64,000 nt of DNA from Takakia lepidozioides (Eukaryota > Streptophyta > Takakiopsida > Takakiales > Takakiaceae), in assembly GCA_030704615.1 (NCBI GenBank), contig CM060733.1:43028001-43092000 (forward strand), in the 5' to 3' direction. Positions 48,301 through 60,589 of this stretch are shown one piece after another. How positions within the stretch are numbered: position 1 is the stretch's first letter; every line of letters begins with the position of its first letter. Position numbers and translations under genes: made by a program. The notes below the pieces were generated by a model. That model was not told the origin of the DNA. It saw only the letters and a list, made by a program, of their open reading frames with translations, and made no database searches.

Positions 48301-50798
48301 TCCACTGAAAGCCCATGAGAGTTCATGAGAAAAGAGTTGATGACAAGAAAACCCTTGAAAACCAGGCCTGAAGTTCTGCAGGAAAATGGAGAATTCCTAG
48401 AAGGCAACGTCATCTGACGAACTGTTTGTGTATGTTCAGATACAACTGCAATTGCAGCCAAAATGTTCTGGACTATGCTGGCAAGGACAACGGATCACGA
48501 AACTGGGATTGGGGTTGCTATCTTTCAAAAACCAAAGGACAATGTTTTGTATGAACGCCGCAAAAGTGCAGATCCCCCACTTTGTGCAGATGATGACAAG
48601 CCTGATGCGGCCTGGTGAGTGCACCTTAACTGAATCTCGGAGTGTCCATCAAGTTTGCCAGTTAGCAGTTAACCAATTTGATTGTATAAAACAGTCTAAA
48701 TATTGCAATTTGAGCCTCATAATGGCTTCAGAGGTGTTCAATTTGGGGCAAGGAAATCATACCATCCAGAGCTTTCTGAACCACTGTGCAGCATAGTGAA
48801 GCAAAGATCACACATGAAACCCAGTTCCCCCATCCTCATACCACAAATAAGGTAGTTCCTACTGCCACGCCCTACTCCAAACTTGCAGATCACTGAGAAT
48901 GGACCAGCAGGCTGCTAATGCGTAGGTGAGTGGGTTGCAGGTATATTCCGATGAAGGCATGCATTCACACAATACCGACTGGGGAAGGGGCCCGTTCTGA
49001 TTGGCCAGAAGAGTGGCCACTGCGAGTGATGGCTATACCCACCTGGCTAAGTAACTCTGAGAAGGGTATTTACGGGAAACCAGCAGCTGATGATTTTCGT
49101 TTAGACACTGAGCATTGGAAGCGTGTGGTTCAGAAGTCCTACCTGCAGGGGCTGGGCATTTCTGACTGGAGTACTGTTCGGAACGTCATGGACATGAAGG
49201 CCGGTTATGGCGGGTAAATTATATCTGCAATAACCCTTTTGGCTATTCTCTATATGCCCTTCAATAGATCAAATGGTGCAAAATTAGATTCAACATGTAC
49301 CCTCTCCCTCTGTCTCTCTCTTGAGCCATGAAGTCAGGCAGAAAACTTCCCTGAACTTGTTTCCGGTCTGTGACATGGGAGAGGCCATCATGGATGACCT
49401 CAAGGGTTTACCCACCCTCGGCACTAGACTGAAATTTAAAGTCAGGGCGGGAAGCCTACCTTTGAACAGCAAACAGAAGCAGAGAGGAAAGGGGGCTTGC
49501 AAATGCCCGTTGTGTGGGCAACCTGAAGACAATATTCACTTTCTCATTCATTGTTCTGGGAGCCATGTGTGTCCTTCATTTAAACTACAGCTGAGAAAAT
49601 AACCCTGTAAAGTAAGTACCGTTGACAAGCAACCATCCCTGGCTGGGATTGGCAGGGAGTCCCAGTAGGCTCACCCCTGCGTGCTAGCTCTCTGACCAGA
49701 TGTAGCAGTGGTAGTGAAGTACAGACTGATTAGTCTAGTGTTCTGTTGAGTGCTAGTCTGATTAGTCCAGTGCTCTGGGCCTGCACAAACCATTCTTCAC
49801 GCAATGTATTCTTAATGGAACTAATGAGACTGTCTATTGCAAGTAAACCTTGTACCCATGTCTATAACCAGCTGGACACTGGAACCTTCCCTCATCTATG
49901 CACTTAGTGGAGTTTATTTCTGAGCAGATTGAATATTCAACACAAGTGAAGGTTGGGTTTCTGATCTGTTACGATGCAAGTGTACCCTTCCTTTGTCCAG
50001 TAGTCAATATTTACAGTGAGGGGTTTCTCAAGGTGTGGATTACTCATTGGTCAACCTTGTTTTGGATCCATAAGGTTTGTTGCATCTGTAAACGTTAAGG
50101 TTCTGAGATGTTTGTTTGGTTGACCAGATTCGCAGCAGCTCTCATATCACAACGAGTATGGGTGATGAACATAGTACCGATCAGTGAGCCAGATACGCTC
50201 CCTATCATCTTCGATCGAGGCCTGATAGGAATGTACCACGATTGGTGTGAGCCCCACAGTACTTATCCCCGCACCTACGATTTGATGCATGCTGACCACC
50301 TCATCAGCTCCATCAAAAAGTACGTCCCTATGACCTCTTCTACTGATTTCTTTGTAGATATGGGTTTTAGTTGGCTGGCATGGTTTGTTTTGTAAGGTTT
50401 CAGCACAAGCATCTGGATGATTGAACAGGGGGATGATGGGTATGGTTCATTTGGATAGTAGGAAGGTCATTCTTGTGAAAAACAGATGCCTCTCTGAAGA
50501 TATATTGGGAATATTTTATCATGAATTTGTAATGCGGTCCTTAGTCATTTTCTCCTCTTCCCATACACTAAATCAAGTGTAACCTCGCTGCAGATGTAGC
50601 ATCTTGAATTTGGTGATGGAGATGGATCGCATCTTGCGGCCTGATGGATGGGCAATCTTCCGTGACAACGTGGCAGTCCTGAAGGAGGTAGAAGAAATTG
50701 TGAGGTCACTGCACTGGGATGTGGTCCTCAAATATTCCAAGGATGAGGAAGAGCTTCTTGTAGCACAAAAGAAATTTTGGCGGCCAGAAGCTTCCTAG
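45393..50798 (+). CDS. Golgi PMT/QUA2-type putative pectin methyltransferase
   Basis: Eight exons: 45393-46436, 46682-46831, 47090-47360, 47814-47924, 48458-48614, 48941-49213, 50128-50319, 50594-50798, joining in frame to 800 residues, as in the long PMT24-27 subgroup. Type II topology: a short basic N-terminus, one membrane span (about residues 14-34), then an acidic Ser/Glu/Gln-rich lumenal stem of about 240 residues with a tandem repeat ([16 protein letters not shown] twice). The catalytic DUF248 region has [34 protein letters not shown], the SAM-binding [14 protein letters not shown] (from about residue 413), [94 protein letters not shown] and [14 protein letters not shown]. The family is thought to methylesterify homogalacturonan in the Golgi. 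Intron 6 holds a LINE fragment. Confidence 0.95.
49321..49602 (+). mobile_element. LINE zinc-finger (zf-RVT-like) fragment in PMT intron 6
   Basis: The frame contains [20 protein letters not shown] then [20 protein letters not shown] and HCSGS. C-x2-C-x7-H-x4-C is the zinc-binding motif found after the reverse transcriptase in plant and other LINEs. It is on the sense strand of the host intron and truncated at both ends. Confidence 0.75.
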
Positions 50799-52088
50799 GA
50801 AGCCAATTTGGTGTGACTCTTTCTGGAAGTGGCGTTCATACTACAAGTACACAGGGGGTAGCCTGCTCTCTCTGCTGGTGTCCTGGCCACCTCCTGGTTG
50901 AATTATTGAAGACATTGTGACAAAGGGCATTTTGAGTGTTCCACATAATGTCTTCATCGGGTTTTTCATTAGAAGTAGTAGCTGGTACTCTGACTCGTTC
51001 TACATGGGAAGGGTTCTAGTTTCTGCTTTTGAATCCCCTTCATAGAAGGGTAGAGTTGGATGTTATTCTTGTGGTTGGCCACGCCAAAGAACTTTTTATT
51101 CCAATCAAACACCTCTTTATTGCAACAGATATAGATAACAAGTACTATATCTTAGCCGGCTAAGTAGAGCGAGAAAGAGCACTGAAGGATGTGATCCTTC
51201 ACTTGTTAAGGCAAAAGAGCTGGAGGTGGTAGTCTTTTGAATTCAAAGTACAATGTAACAGTCTCTATTATAATTGCTGCATAGCAATTTCCCATTGGCT
51301 GAATTGTGTATGGAGATATGGTGTTCAGCCATCTTGGTTTCCTCTGCATTAAGCTGGTGCGGCTGCACCATGTACAGTTTGCTGTGCTTGTCCTGTGGCT
51401 ATAGACTGTAAATGCATCAGGCAGTTTGTGCCGTATGTGGATGCCTCATACTCGGCTTTGCAATCTAGGTGAGCATTCTGCAGACCTCATCCACTGCAAA
51501 TCAGTTCTCTTCAATCTTAGGGTTGGGTTCTTCAGAGACACACCACACTCCTCAAGAAATTTATGACGCTTGTCTTGTCATAGAGCATGAGATTCCTTTG
51601 ATTGCAAAACACAGGCCTTGGCACCCAGGGGCAATTGCAGCTAGTAAAAGTAATGGCTTGTCTGTAGATGTGCCCTCTCAGAATTTTCCTCTCTCCAAGT
51701 TTCAGTATGCTTACTACAAGCCGCTGAGGAGAAGGCATCAATCTTGATAGCAGAGGCTGTTATGCCTCAGAAACGGCCAGCAAAAGTATATATCACCAAC
51801 GTGGCAGAGTTGTGAGTACCCACGTATTAGTTGGGGAGATCGCACAGGGGAGAAGATTGGAAGAATATGTGTGTAGGGCAGATGTGAGGTTGTGCGCGTA
51901 GAGAGATTCAAGGAGCAGACTGGGGAAGAGCAGGATTCTCAGAGTAGTACTGTCTGGAAACCTGGAAAGGAGACGCACAATTACGAGCAGACATTGGTGG
52001 AGAGCACACCAGGTCGGAGAAAAACATTGTGCAAGAAAGTCCTGAACGATATTTCTGTTGTGGTAGAGATATAGGAGAGTATTACAGT
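50799..52088. other. Spacer between PMT and fibrillin genes
   Basis: This should contain the PMT 3' UTR and the fibrillin promoter. A plus-strand frame at 51469-51747 has no recognisable motif. Nothing else is supported. Confidence 0.45.
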
Positions 52089-54806
52089 ATGTCCCTTGCA
52101 ACCCCACTTTCTTCCTGTGCGACTGTCAGCTTTGCTGTGCCTGAAGCGGCCGGGGCTGCTTGGACACCCAGGCCTCTGAAATTAAACTCGTTTGTAAGGT
52201 CTAGATTCCCTTCGCAAGCAGCCGGTTTACGACATCTGAGGCGAGCACTTGGAGGGAGGAAGTTTCTTAAACCGAGTGCGAGTAATGGATCGGCCGTGAA
52301 AGCAACCTTGGCGGCTGAAACTGCTTCTACTAGAGTTGATTTATCAGAATTGAAAACCGATTTGCTTGTAAGCTTTCATCTCTCTGCTGGAGCTACTCTA
52401 ATTCTTGTGTTTTATGTGGAGCGCCTACTTGTTTGAATTATGCAGCGAATCGTTCTTAGTGTAGCCATCGACATTCCCCTCATCCTCTATGAGGGTATTG
52501 TAGCCCACGCTGGCCAGGTTCGCCATACTATGTAGATGGTCAAATGTGATGGTGAGGTGCAAGTGAAGGTATTAGGGGAGATACCATTGTGGTATTACAC
52601 GCACAGAAGATATCGATGCATTTGTCAAGATGTACACGGCATGTCTCAATGCACCTCCATGATGACGCAAATCTGAGGGCAAAGAAAGGAGAGGCGACTG
52701 ATAAGCAGGCCTGAAGATTTATCAACGTTGAAGTCTCGATTCACGAGTGGAATCTAACTTTCTAGCGAGCACCAAACCCTTTTCAGTACCGTAGTATTTT
52801 ATTTCCAGCCATAAGCGTTGCAGGTTTTGCTTCAAGTGCCTGCCCTTATTTCATGCAGGAGGATTTGAGACGAGGAGTTCCTGTCACGTGAATAATGCTC
52901 TAACCCGATCATGCATGGGGTTTGGTTGCAGAGTATACTAGCAGGACTTGACAGAGGGCTGTTAGCCAGCGCCAATGACGAGGTGGCTGCAGACATTGCA
53001 GCTCGCAAGCTTGAATCAGCGGGTGATGCAATTGAGCTGTTAGACGACTTAGACCTGCTGCAGGGTAGATGGCGCCTGATCTACACTAGTGGTTTTATCA
53101 CTGGCAGTCTTGGAGGGCAGCGACCAGGACCACCTGTTGGTCGCCTTCTACCGCTCACCCTTGGCCAGGTTGGTTTTGTCCTTTCTCCTTCCTTTCCGTT
53201 GTTGGAAGCTGCAAGTTTCTACCTCCTTAGATCATAATTTGATATGCACAAGCACTCACTCACATAATTTAATATACAAAAGTCTGTGGGAGTCAGGTGC
53301 ATAACAAGGGAAAGTGTTTACTTTTCTAAGATATTTTGTGGACACAGAAAGAGAGGTGTGTGAGGCCCAATTCTATGTGAACTTGTGGCCTTAGTACCCT
53401 GTATCCAGATTGGATGGAGTCAAAAATGGGAAGTTCACTGTTGAATGGAGGCATTAACTCTACCAAGCATCTCTTTGTTAATGGTTTGTAACATAGCTGT
53501 GTTGTTATCATACATCTTCTGTATGACATAAGGTCCTTTCCATGGTGATTTAAGCTTGGAAGCTTTAATCTTACCCTTCTTCTGCAACCACAGTACCAAA
53601 TCACCTGTCTTAAAAGCCTTCAATTTACCTTCATCAAACTGATCCTTCCTCTTCATCTGAATTTTGGCCATGTTATCTGCTGCATCAGCACGTACTTCTT
53701 CCACATGATATAGTTCATGTTTCCTTACTTTAATTTAATCCTCCAATTCCATTCTCCTCCCCCATTCAGTTCTTTCATCATAGATGTGCTAAAGAACCAC
53801 GTGTATAGAACTCCGTCGTCCGATCCAGGGTAAGAGGAAATCTCTTTATAGTGGACACCCTAGGAATGATTCATGTTGAAAGGAGTTTACTACAACCCAA
53901 TGACGATAGAAAATTCTCCTATATATGATCGGCAAAGTTGAATGAGGTTGGAGTAACCTTTAAACTGGAAGAGAGGGGCGAGTGATGAATCTGGATCTAA
54001 CCCTCACTACCATAATACCCACAATGTGTGGTGATTGGATGTAAGGTCTATTTGAAAAGCTCAAGCAGATATTTGAAATAATTAGGTCACCTACCAAGAA
54101 AATTCCATCATGAATGTTGTGGGCCATTTGGCAGGTGTACCAGAGAATAGATGTGGCAAGCAAGGAATTGGACAACATTGTGGAACTACGCATTGGCACG
54201 CCCTGGCCTCTTCCACCTTTAGAAGTGATTGCCACCTTAGCCCACTCCTTTGAGTTGACTGGTAAGTACCCTTTGCTTTTGCTATGCATCTGATTATTTC
54301 ATGGTGGGAAAACAAACACATTACCACTGCTTGCCCTTACCCTGTCTAACAATTCCAATGGAGATCAGTAGGTGAATTTGGTGTTCTAGGTAATGAAGCT
54401 GTGTCATGTGCTACATGACCATCTTGTAGCAGTATTTCCTTCGACTAGATACCATGAAATGGCCTTCTTCCCAGTCTACAGAGATCCCCATCCCCTGTCC
54501 AGATAGGCTCAAGATGGAGGCGGAGGAAGGTTGAGCAATCCTCGACTTACCTGATGATTGGGTTGGATGTGTGCCTCTCTGAGTGTCACAGGGGGGACAG
54601 GTATTCGCATAGTCTTCGAGAAAACAACTGTCAGGCCTAGTGGCAGTCTCTCACAATTGCCTCCATTTGATCTCCCACCGTTGCCCGACTTCTTAAGGCA
54701 ATCCTCCAATGTCCGTGGTGGTACTTTCGAATCCACCTACCTTGATAATAACTTTCGTATTAGCCGAGGCGACCGTGGGGAGCTTCGTATTTTTGTTAGA
54801 GCTTAA
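52089..54806 (+). CDS. FBN: Plastid lipid-associated protein (PAP/fibrillin)
   Basis: Four exons: 52089-52367, 52932-53168, 54135-54261, 54592-54806, joining in frame to 285 residues. The first about 80 residues are rich in Ser, Ala and Arg with few acids, as in a chloroplast transit peptide. The PAP/fibrillin domain follows: LDRGLLAS, LDDLDLLQGRWRLIYTSGFI (strand with the family GxWxLxYT signature), VYQRIDVASKELDNIVEL, FELTGGTGIRIVFEKTTV and a C-terminal STYLDNNFRISRGDRGELRI, the TYLD..RI.RGD.G signature. Fibrillins are lipocalin-like proteins of plastoglobules, thylakoids and stroma that bind lipids or prenylquinones and are often stress-induced. The subfamily cannot be fixed. I chose the Met at 52089 because the upstream in-frame extension lacks transit-peptide character. 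Intron 2 contains a gypsy fragment. Confidence 0.9.
53460..53704 (-). mobile_element. Ty3/gypsy integrase C-terminal fragment (copy 2)
   Basis: The minus-strand frame reads NMAKIQMKRKDQFDEGKLKA, FKTGDLVLWLQKKGKIKASK, then LKSPWKGPYVIQKMYDNNTA. This is the spacer and GDLVLW...GPYVI region after a gypsy integrase core. It is slightly longer than copy 1 at 11155-11451 and otherwise nearly identical over the shared peptide. Lies in fibrillin intron 2, antisense. Confidence 0.8.
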
Positions 54807-55740
54807 GTTGCCTTGTTGTTTTCCATATGAAATTGTACTGAAGCCACCTGGGATGTTGTAATGTTGTGACCTACAAAAGTTTCTGTTCTGACAATTGGAA
54901 AAAGTTGTGTGTATGTGTCAAATTCTTGGAGGCATTCACCTCCTTTGCAAAACTCTCCGAAAAACTTATGAAAAGCTCATGAAGTATTCCATATGTGCCA
55001 CTTTGCCCTTCTTTCTTTCATACAACGTCCCACCTGGTTTTCTTCATCCAATCAAGTAGATCACACTCAATAAACTTCGAAGGATTGGTACATTGAGATG
55101 GCAATTGCACTTGGGTTGCATCACCATCACTATCTACACCGATGTCCTTGGTATCTCATTGTATGCATTTCTCCGGTTGATCTTTTCTCCTCATGCAATC
55201 CGCATATGTCTCGGCTTTTACCCAACACTCACTTCCCGGCTGATGGGGCCAAATGGTGCATCCAAAGGAGTACACAGAAATGAACTACATTAGCAAAATC
55301 TACAGTGGCCTATGTCCCCTATTTCAAAAAAGAAGGGAAGAAAATTGATTTTCACGGGCTCACTAGGCATAGAAGGACTCTAGGGTCAAACATGAAAGAT
55401 AGGGGCGCTAATGTGGCAACGAATGTTTGGTGCCGCTACTCAGGGTAGCCTTGGTGCTCTCATCGGCCATTTGTCGTCAATTAAACCCATCAAAACTGTG
55501 ATTAAAAGAAATGACACGTGGATAGGTAAACTGGGGGGGTGGATGCAGACAATGGATGTTCAACACTTCTTGGTCTTATGTGTTGAAGTGTTCTGCACTC
55601 ACTCTGTGATATATTATGCTTCGTAACACATGTGAGGGCACCATCAGGAGGGTCTGTCCCAATATGGATGTGGCTTGATTTTTCAATATCAATTATTTAA
55701 ACATGTTAAGAATAGTAATATGCCTCAAGGGTAGATCACT
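54807..55740. other. Intergenic, with a possible retroposon tail at 55305-55340
   Basis: No gene is recognised. GTGGCCTATGTCCCCTATTT followed by an A-rich stretch at 55308-55335 resembles the retroposon 3'-tail family elsewhere in the window. Confidence 0.4.
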
Positions 55741-55744
55741 ATAG

Positions 55745-55915
55745 CATGGATGTGTGGGATCTGGCCTAATAATAATATATGATGTCTCATTTGGGAGGTG
55801 TAAATTATGGTTCCATAGGGCACAACTTTGTGACACCACTCCGTGGATTGAACCCACAACCGCTTTTGAGGTGGTATGCGGGCATTACCACTGGGCTACA
55901 ACGTGGTGTGGCCGT
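55745..55915 (-). mobile_element. tRNA-derived SINE
   Basis: On the minus strand, TAGCCCAGTGG (box A, 55898-55888) and GGTTCAATCC (box B, 55854-55845) lie 44 bases apart start to start, the spacing of an RNA polymerase III internal promoter. The body continues GAGTGGTGTCACAAAGTTGT to about 55745. A shorter relative lies at 2925-3015. The 348-residue minus-strand frame that ends at 55885 terminates inside this head. Confidence 0.65.
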
Positions 55916-56931
55916 GGCCTATTGCTGCTTCGACCTGCTACAGGGCCAGATGATGGTTTGTCGGAGGTCAAACCCATGTGCAGGGGGGTTGGAGCAGAAA
56001 CCGCAGGCGCATGCACCGTCAGACCCGTGTTGAATGTGGAGCTAGGGGTAAGCCCCAATTCAATATTCCAAGGATCTGTGGAAGCGATGGGAGCAGTACC
56101 AAGGGGCTGGAGTAAGCGCTCTGCTATGGGGAAGACCAGATTATCTGCGAGTGCGGATAACAATGGGATGGCCTGTGGATGACACGGGGGTGCACTTGGG
56201 AAAACAGACATGGGCGGAACTAACCCCTCCGTTGCCAATTCGGTGTTCCCTGCCAATGACTGGCGTTCAGGGGTCACCAACGTTGACATAACCTCAGCCT
56301 GTGTCGTCGGCAGAGGACTAGTCGAAACAGCTGCAAATTTGCTGGACCTGGCAGTTAGATCCACCATTCTTGGCACATCCTCCCTCTCCACGTGGGAAGC
56401 AGAGACAGCGAGGGCATCAGAGTATTCCCTTGGGGAGTCTAAAAGAAGACTGTGAGGCAAAACAGTATGAGAGGGGATGGAATTGACATCAACTTCCGCA
56501 AGGGGTGTGTACAAACCTGCCGTCGGAGATTCCACTTGAAAAGTCTCTGTATGAGGCGCTTGAAGGTCTTCAACCTGTGAGGGTGTTGGCGACGCCATCC
56601 ATGATGCATGGTGGGATAACTGCGATAAATTGAAGGCATCAACGTCGATGTGGGAAAGGTGAGGGGCATATGGTGATACTCGTCGCTCATGTAGTTCATG
56701 TCTTCTCGCCAACAACACCTTGTTTGCTCGCAAGACCTCCTCCATGGCATTTTGAACTCCAACATCAGCTGCCTCAGCCTCACCTATCACAGAAACAAGC
56801 GCTTGTGTCTTAGCTTTGACCCCCGTGATCCCGTGATCCCCCGATCCCCGACTATAAAGTCTGCTCCCCCATTTATCTATTCTAATTCTGATCTTCACAA
56901 TGACAGACTCTTGAAGAGGCAAAGCATGCAC
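55885..56931 (-). other. Long minus-strand ORF (348 residues), unknown
   Basis: An uninterrupted frame rich in Ser, Pro, Thr and Ala, with no transmembrane segment, zinc knuckle or catalytic motif that I recognise. A helical stretch (VISVIGEAEAADVG-like, MEEVLRANKVLLARRHELHE) lies near its N-terminus. It ends within a SINE, so its C-terminus is not original. It sits downstream of related decayed minus-strand frames (59130-56900) and may be part of the same dead transposon or gene. Confidence 0.35.
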
Positions 56932-59130
56932 TTACTCAAAAGATGCACGTAGCGTCCCAAATCAATGTGCTCCCGCCTAAACAATAGATCCTCCCAAGCC
57001 CTGACTGCATGTCGTATCCCTTCGGCATCGTTGCCCTTGCACCACAAAACTTGGAAGTCGGCCGTTTCCGTTGCTGTAAATTCATGAAACGCTCGGGCAC
57101 GCACCAAGCGCAGAAATGCTCGGCAGAAGTCGACGATCTGCATTTTGTCCTGCATTGTACCATATCTAAGTTGTCCCTCTGCCAGGAGCACTTCTTTCAA
57201 CATACTTTCCTGATTTTAAAAATTCCCAAACGTCCGCCAACCTCCATGCAAGAAGAGTTCAAATCCATGATAGGGAAGTTTGTGAGCAGTCTGCGGTGCA
57301 AAAAGCATCATGATATGACTAGGGCAGATGTCGTGCCTTAAATTGGCCAAATGATACAAGTGTGAAACAGGGGGTCGTGGGTCCATGGTAGAAAAAACTT
57401 GGAGGGGAACAGGGACTGGAGGCAATCGGGCTGGACATTGATGTTTCAGCTAGGTGACAATGGCATCAGATCCCTCGGCAATTCTTAGGAGAGGGAATTC
57501 AAGAAGCAGACGTCGAACGTCCTGCTCCTCCAGCAATAGTTCAACAATATCAAACTGGAGATCTAGAGATGAGGGGGGAGCAGTAGAGGGGGGAGCAGAC
57601 CTGAAAGAAGTCAAGGGAGCAGAAGAGGGGGGAACAAAGCAAGGGGGACATGACGTGGGGGGACCTGATATGGGGCGAGCAGACTTGTTTGCAGCAGAGG
57701 CGGGGGCCGGCGGGGCGGGGCAGGGGTAGATGATGAGGGGGAGCAGAGACAGGCATGATGGGGGGAACAGCATTCACCGGACAGGAGGGTGTTACGAAAG
57801 AATTACTCTTCTTTCCCACAAGGTAGCTCTCAAAATCTTCCAACTCCAGCCCAATGGATAGGGCACAAGGAACACCGTCTTTGTAGGTGCTCCATGCCCG
57901 CACTGATTTCCGCACAGCCTCAATTTCTCCCGCGGAAGCATTGATCTGCAGGCAAAAATGCAACACAGAATCAGCGTTTACAAACCGGGGGCAATTTCTG
58001 GGATAATATTGGGGGGAGCAGATGGCCATAAACTGAAAAGGAGATTGGGGGGTGAAGCAAACCTGTTCTTGTAGAAGCCATCTTCTCCAACGGCATTCAG
58101 CCCTCTCCACTCGCATTGCAAACCCTCCACTCCATGCGAAATTCACAAATGCATCCCAGAATCTTTCATCATTCTAGTCAGCAAAATTGGAAGGGAAAAG
58201 TCCATGTTGCAGGAGTATAAATGTTCCAGGAGGAGTGATCGGGTGCGGTGTGTCGTGGTCGACGTCCATGGCCCCATCCCCTGCAGGAGGCCCGAGCTCC
58301 CAGACTGCTCCCCCTCGTCGTCATGAGTAGTCTAGTGCTCCCCCACATCTGCGTGTCTTCGTTGTTTTCTGGACTGGCCCCCCTGACTTTGAGACGGATC
58401 CCCCCCATGTCCGATCCCCCCCATTTCTGCTGCTGGCTGCTCACGGCTGTAGGAATACTTTTTCTTTGGCTTTCTACTCCAAGTGACAGCGAGTGTGACA
58501 GCGAGTTTAGGCCGCACTTTGGCTTGTCTCTCACGGGCGGAGGGTAAAATAGTAACAATCTTAACTTTTTTTGCCCCCATCGTTGGTTTGGTGCGCTCAA
58601 AATCGGTGTCAGACCCACTACGGCTACTCCTCTTGTGAGGGGCAGCCGCTTGTGATGTTGCAGGAGCATCAGGCTTCCGTTTTCTCGCTCCTTTGAGCTG
58701 CTGCTACCGATCAGTAGGGGACGGTCATCTCCTGGTACGCGCCGCGCTTCGGGGTTTGTACACCCTCTCAACCTCTCCGCAAAATGAGTAACCTGCTTCG
58801 GGAACTCGGCAGCGGGCCAGGGTTTTAGTGGCAACTCAACCTCATCCCAACCATCCACCATGTTCAACCAAGAACAACCCTCCCCATCAATGACATGCCT
58901 ATTCAACCTAACCTTATCCTTCATAGTCGCCCACAAAACTTGCACTTATAGGGATTCCTTTATTTCGGGCCATCACAAACTCTGAGGTCCGCCTCTGCCT
59001 CCACTATCATCTCATCCCACTCAGTTGGTGTATACCAGAAAGGAACCTCGTCCCATTTCTTAGGCTTGTGCCAAAAAACCAGCATACCATCCTCAGGGGG
59101 AACAACCTTAGGCCTAGTCTTCGCCATCGG
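56895..59130 (-). pseudogene. Broken minus-strand coding region with repeated 'AVRAW' domain and zinc-finger-like piece
   Basis: Minus-strand frames line up from 59130 leftward: MAKTRPKVVPPEDGMLVFWH, then WDEMIVEAEADLRVCDGPK, a stop, RNPYKCKFCG (C-x2-C as in BED-type fingers), a frame change, MKDKVRLNRHVIDGEG, then at 58000-57790 EIEAVRKSVRAW followed by LSIGLELEDFESYLVG, a Pro-rich stretch, and at 57203-56895 AEGIRHAVRAWEDLLF followed by IDLGRYVHLLSK. The two AVRAW blocks look like copies of one domain. Stops and frame changes mark it as decayed, unless introns explain them. A transposon origin (BED-type finger) is possible but unproven. Confidence 0.35.
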
Positions 59131-59339
59131 CAACAAGCACACGACGCTGAAATACACAAAAGAAAAAGCAAGGAACAGAAGCCAGAGAAAACAAGGAAGA
59201 GCACACGGATTGCAACGAACAAAAGGAAAACACAAAGCATAGACAGCAAAGAGGATATGAGTAGAGCAGCTGGAAAACCACAACGAAGAGCCGCCACCGA
59301 AGAGTCGCTTCGCGAGGAAGACATTCCGCAAGTACAGTG

Positions 59340-60540
59340 TACCTAGGGGAGCGGGCACATGGGGGAGCAGGGGATCAGTCGATGGACACGTGGCGACAAC
59401 ACCGAAGTGGGGATCACTGATGTCGACACGTGGGAAGATCTGGGCTGTCATAAGGGGGAGCAGGCATGGGGAGATGTGAAGGGGGAGCGAACCCCTAGCC
59501 ACTCCCAGAACATGGGGATCAAAGTAGGGGGACCAGACACGTGGGGGGATGTTAGTAGAGGGGAGCTGACATGTGCGGAGAGTACTAGATGTGACATGCA
59601 TGGCGATTTTGTGGTCATGGAGATGACATGTGGGCAGCGAAGACAGGGGGAGCGCGGGGGGGGGGGGGGACCAGACAGTGGGGGAGCAGAAACTCGGGAG
59701 GGATTAGATGTTTGGGGTTTTGCAAGTGAGGGATGGAGGGAGGGAGACAACTCATGAGAGGAAGGGGACCAGAACTGCAGGGGCAGGGAACATGAGAAGA
59801 GACCGTTGTGTAGGACGAGTAAAACACCATGCTAGGTCGAAAAAGAAATCCCTATAAGTGCATGCATTATGAGCTGGCCAGTATACAACCATCTTGGACT
59901 CTGCAACCTCCATCAATCCTATTCAACTGCTCGATACCCAACCATGTTCGATTCTACAACACACAAATGTTTATATTTCAATCTAGCAAGGTAAGTAGTA
60001 TGAAAAAACAAACACGAAGTTGAGGCTGAAGTTTAATATGCGAAAGGTACTATAGTTATAGATCCTCATCCCCCGACACATGGGATTTGGTGCAGCCTAC
60101 ACCAATCCTGTCAGTTTTCAAAACAACAAACAACAAACAAGAAAGAGGCAAACAAGAAAGAACAACAAAAGAAGAACAAGAACAAGAAGAAGAGAAGAAG
60201 AAAACCCCCTGTACGCATTGTATGCAAGACGTGAGTCGCAAAAGAATCACAATTGCCGTACATCACACACGATTGAGGCCCTGGCAGGTCATCCCAAACC
60301 CATCAAAGTAGGAGCACGAACAAGCACGACAGCTGGAAACCCTCAACCACACAGATGGAGAACCCTACCTCCACGACGAAATGAAGAGCACATGCAGGTC
60401 CACGTGGTGCGATACCCACTGTTGGAAATGGAAGGGATTGGGGGATTGATCGAAGGGGGATCAACGCAGGAGATCGGCGGCAAGACCAGGGAAGGGGATG
60501 GACGATCGGGGGAGTGCCATGCAGTGGACCATCGTGCAAA
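59340..60540. other. G-rich low-complexity region upstream of the satellite
   Basis: The plus strand is full of GGGGGAGCAG and GGGGATC phrases, with a 14-G run at 59656-59669 and CACGTG sites at about 59387, 59429 and 59538. An overlapping 132-residue frame reflects the repeats. A purine-rich AAGAACAAGAAC stretch lies at 60130-60205. An inverted 16-bp match (AATCCCTATAAGTGCA at 59847 and its reverse complement near 58938-58953) links this interval to the minus-strand coding remnant. Confidence 0.45.
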
Positions 60541-60589
60541 ACTATCAGACGGCGGGGGGACGGCCACATCACGTTGAAGACGCCCAAGG

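Noticed and set aside
59359-59757. 132-residue plus-strand ORF
   Set aside because: Its composition simply follows the GGGGAGC/GGGGATC repeats; there is no domain and several overlapping frames are equally open.
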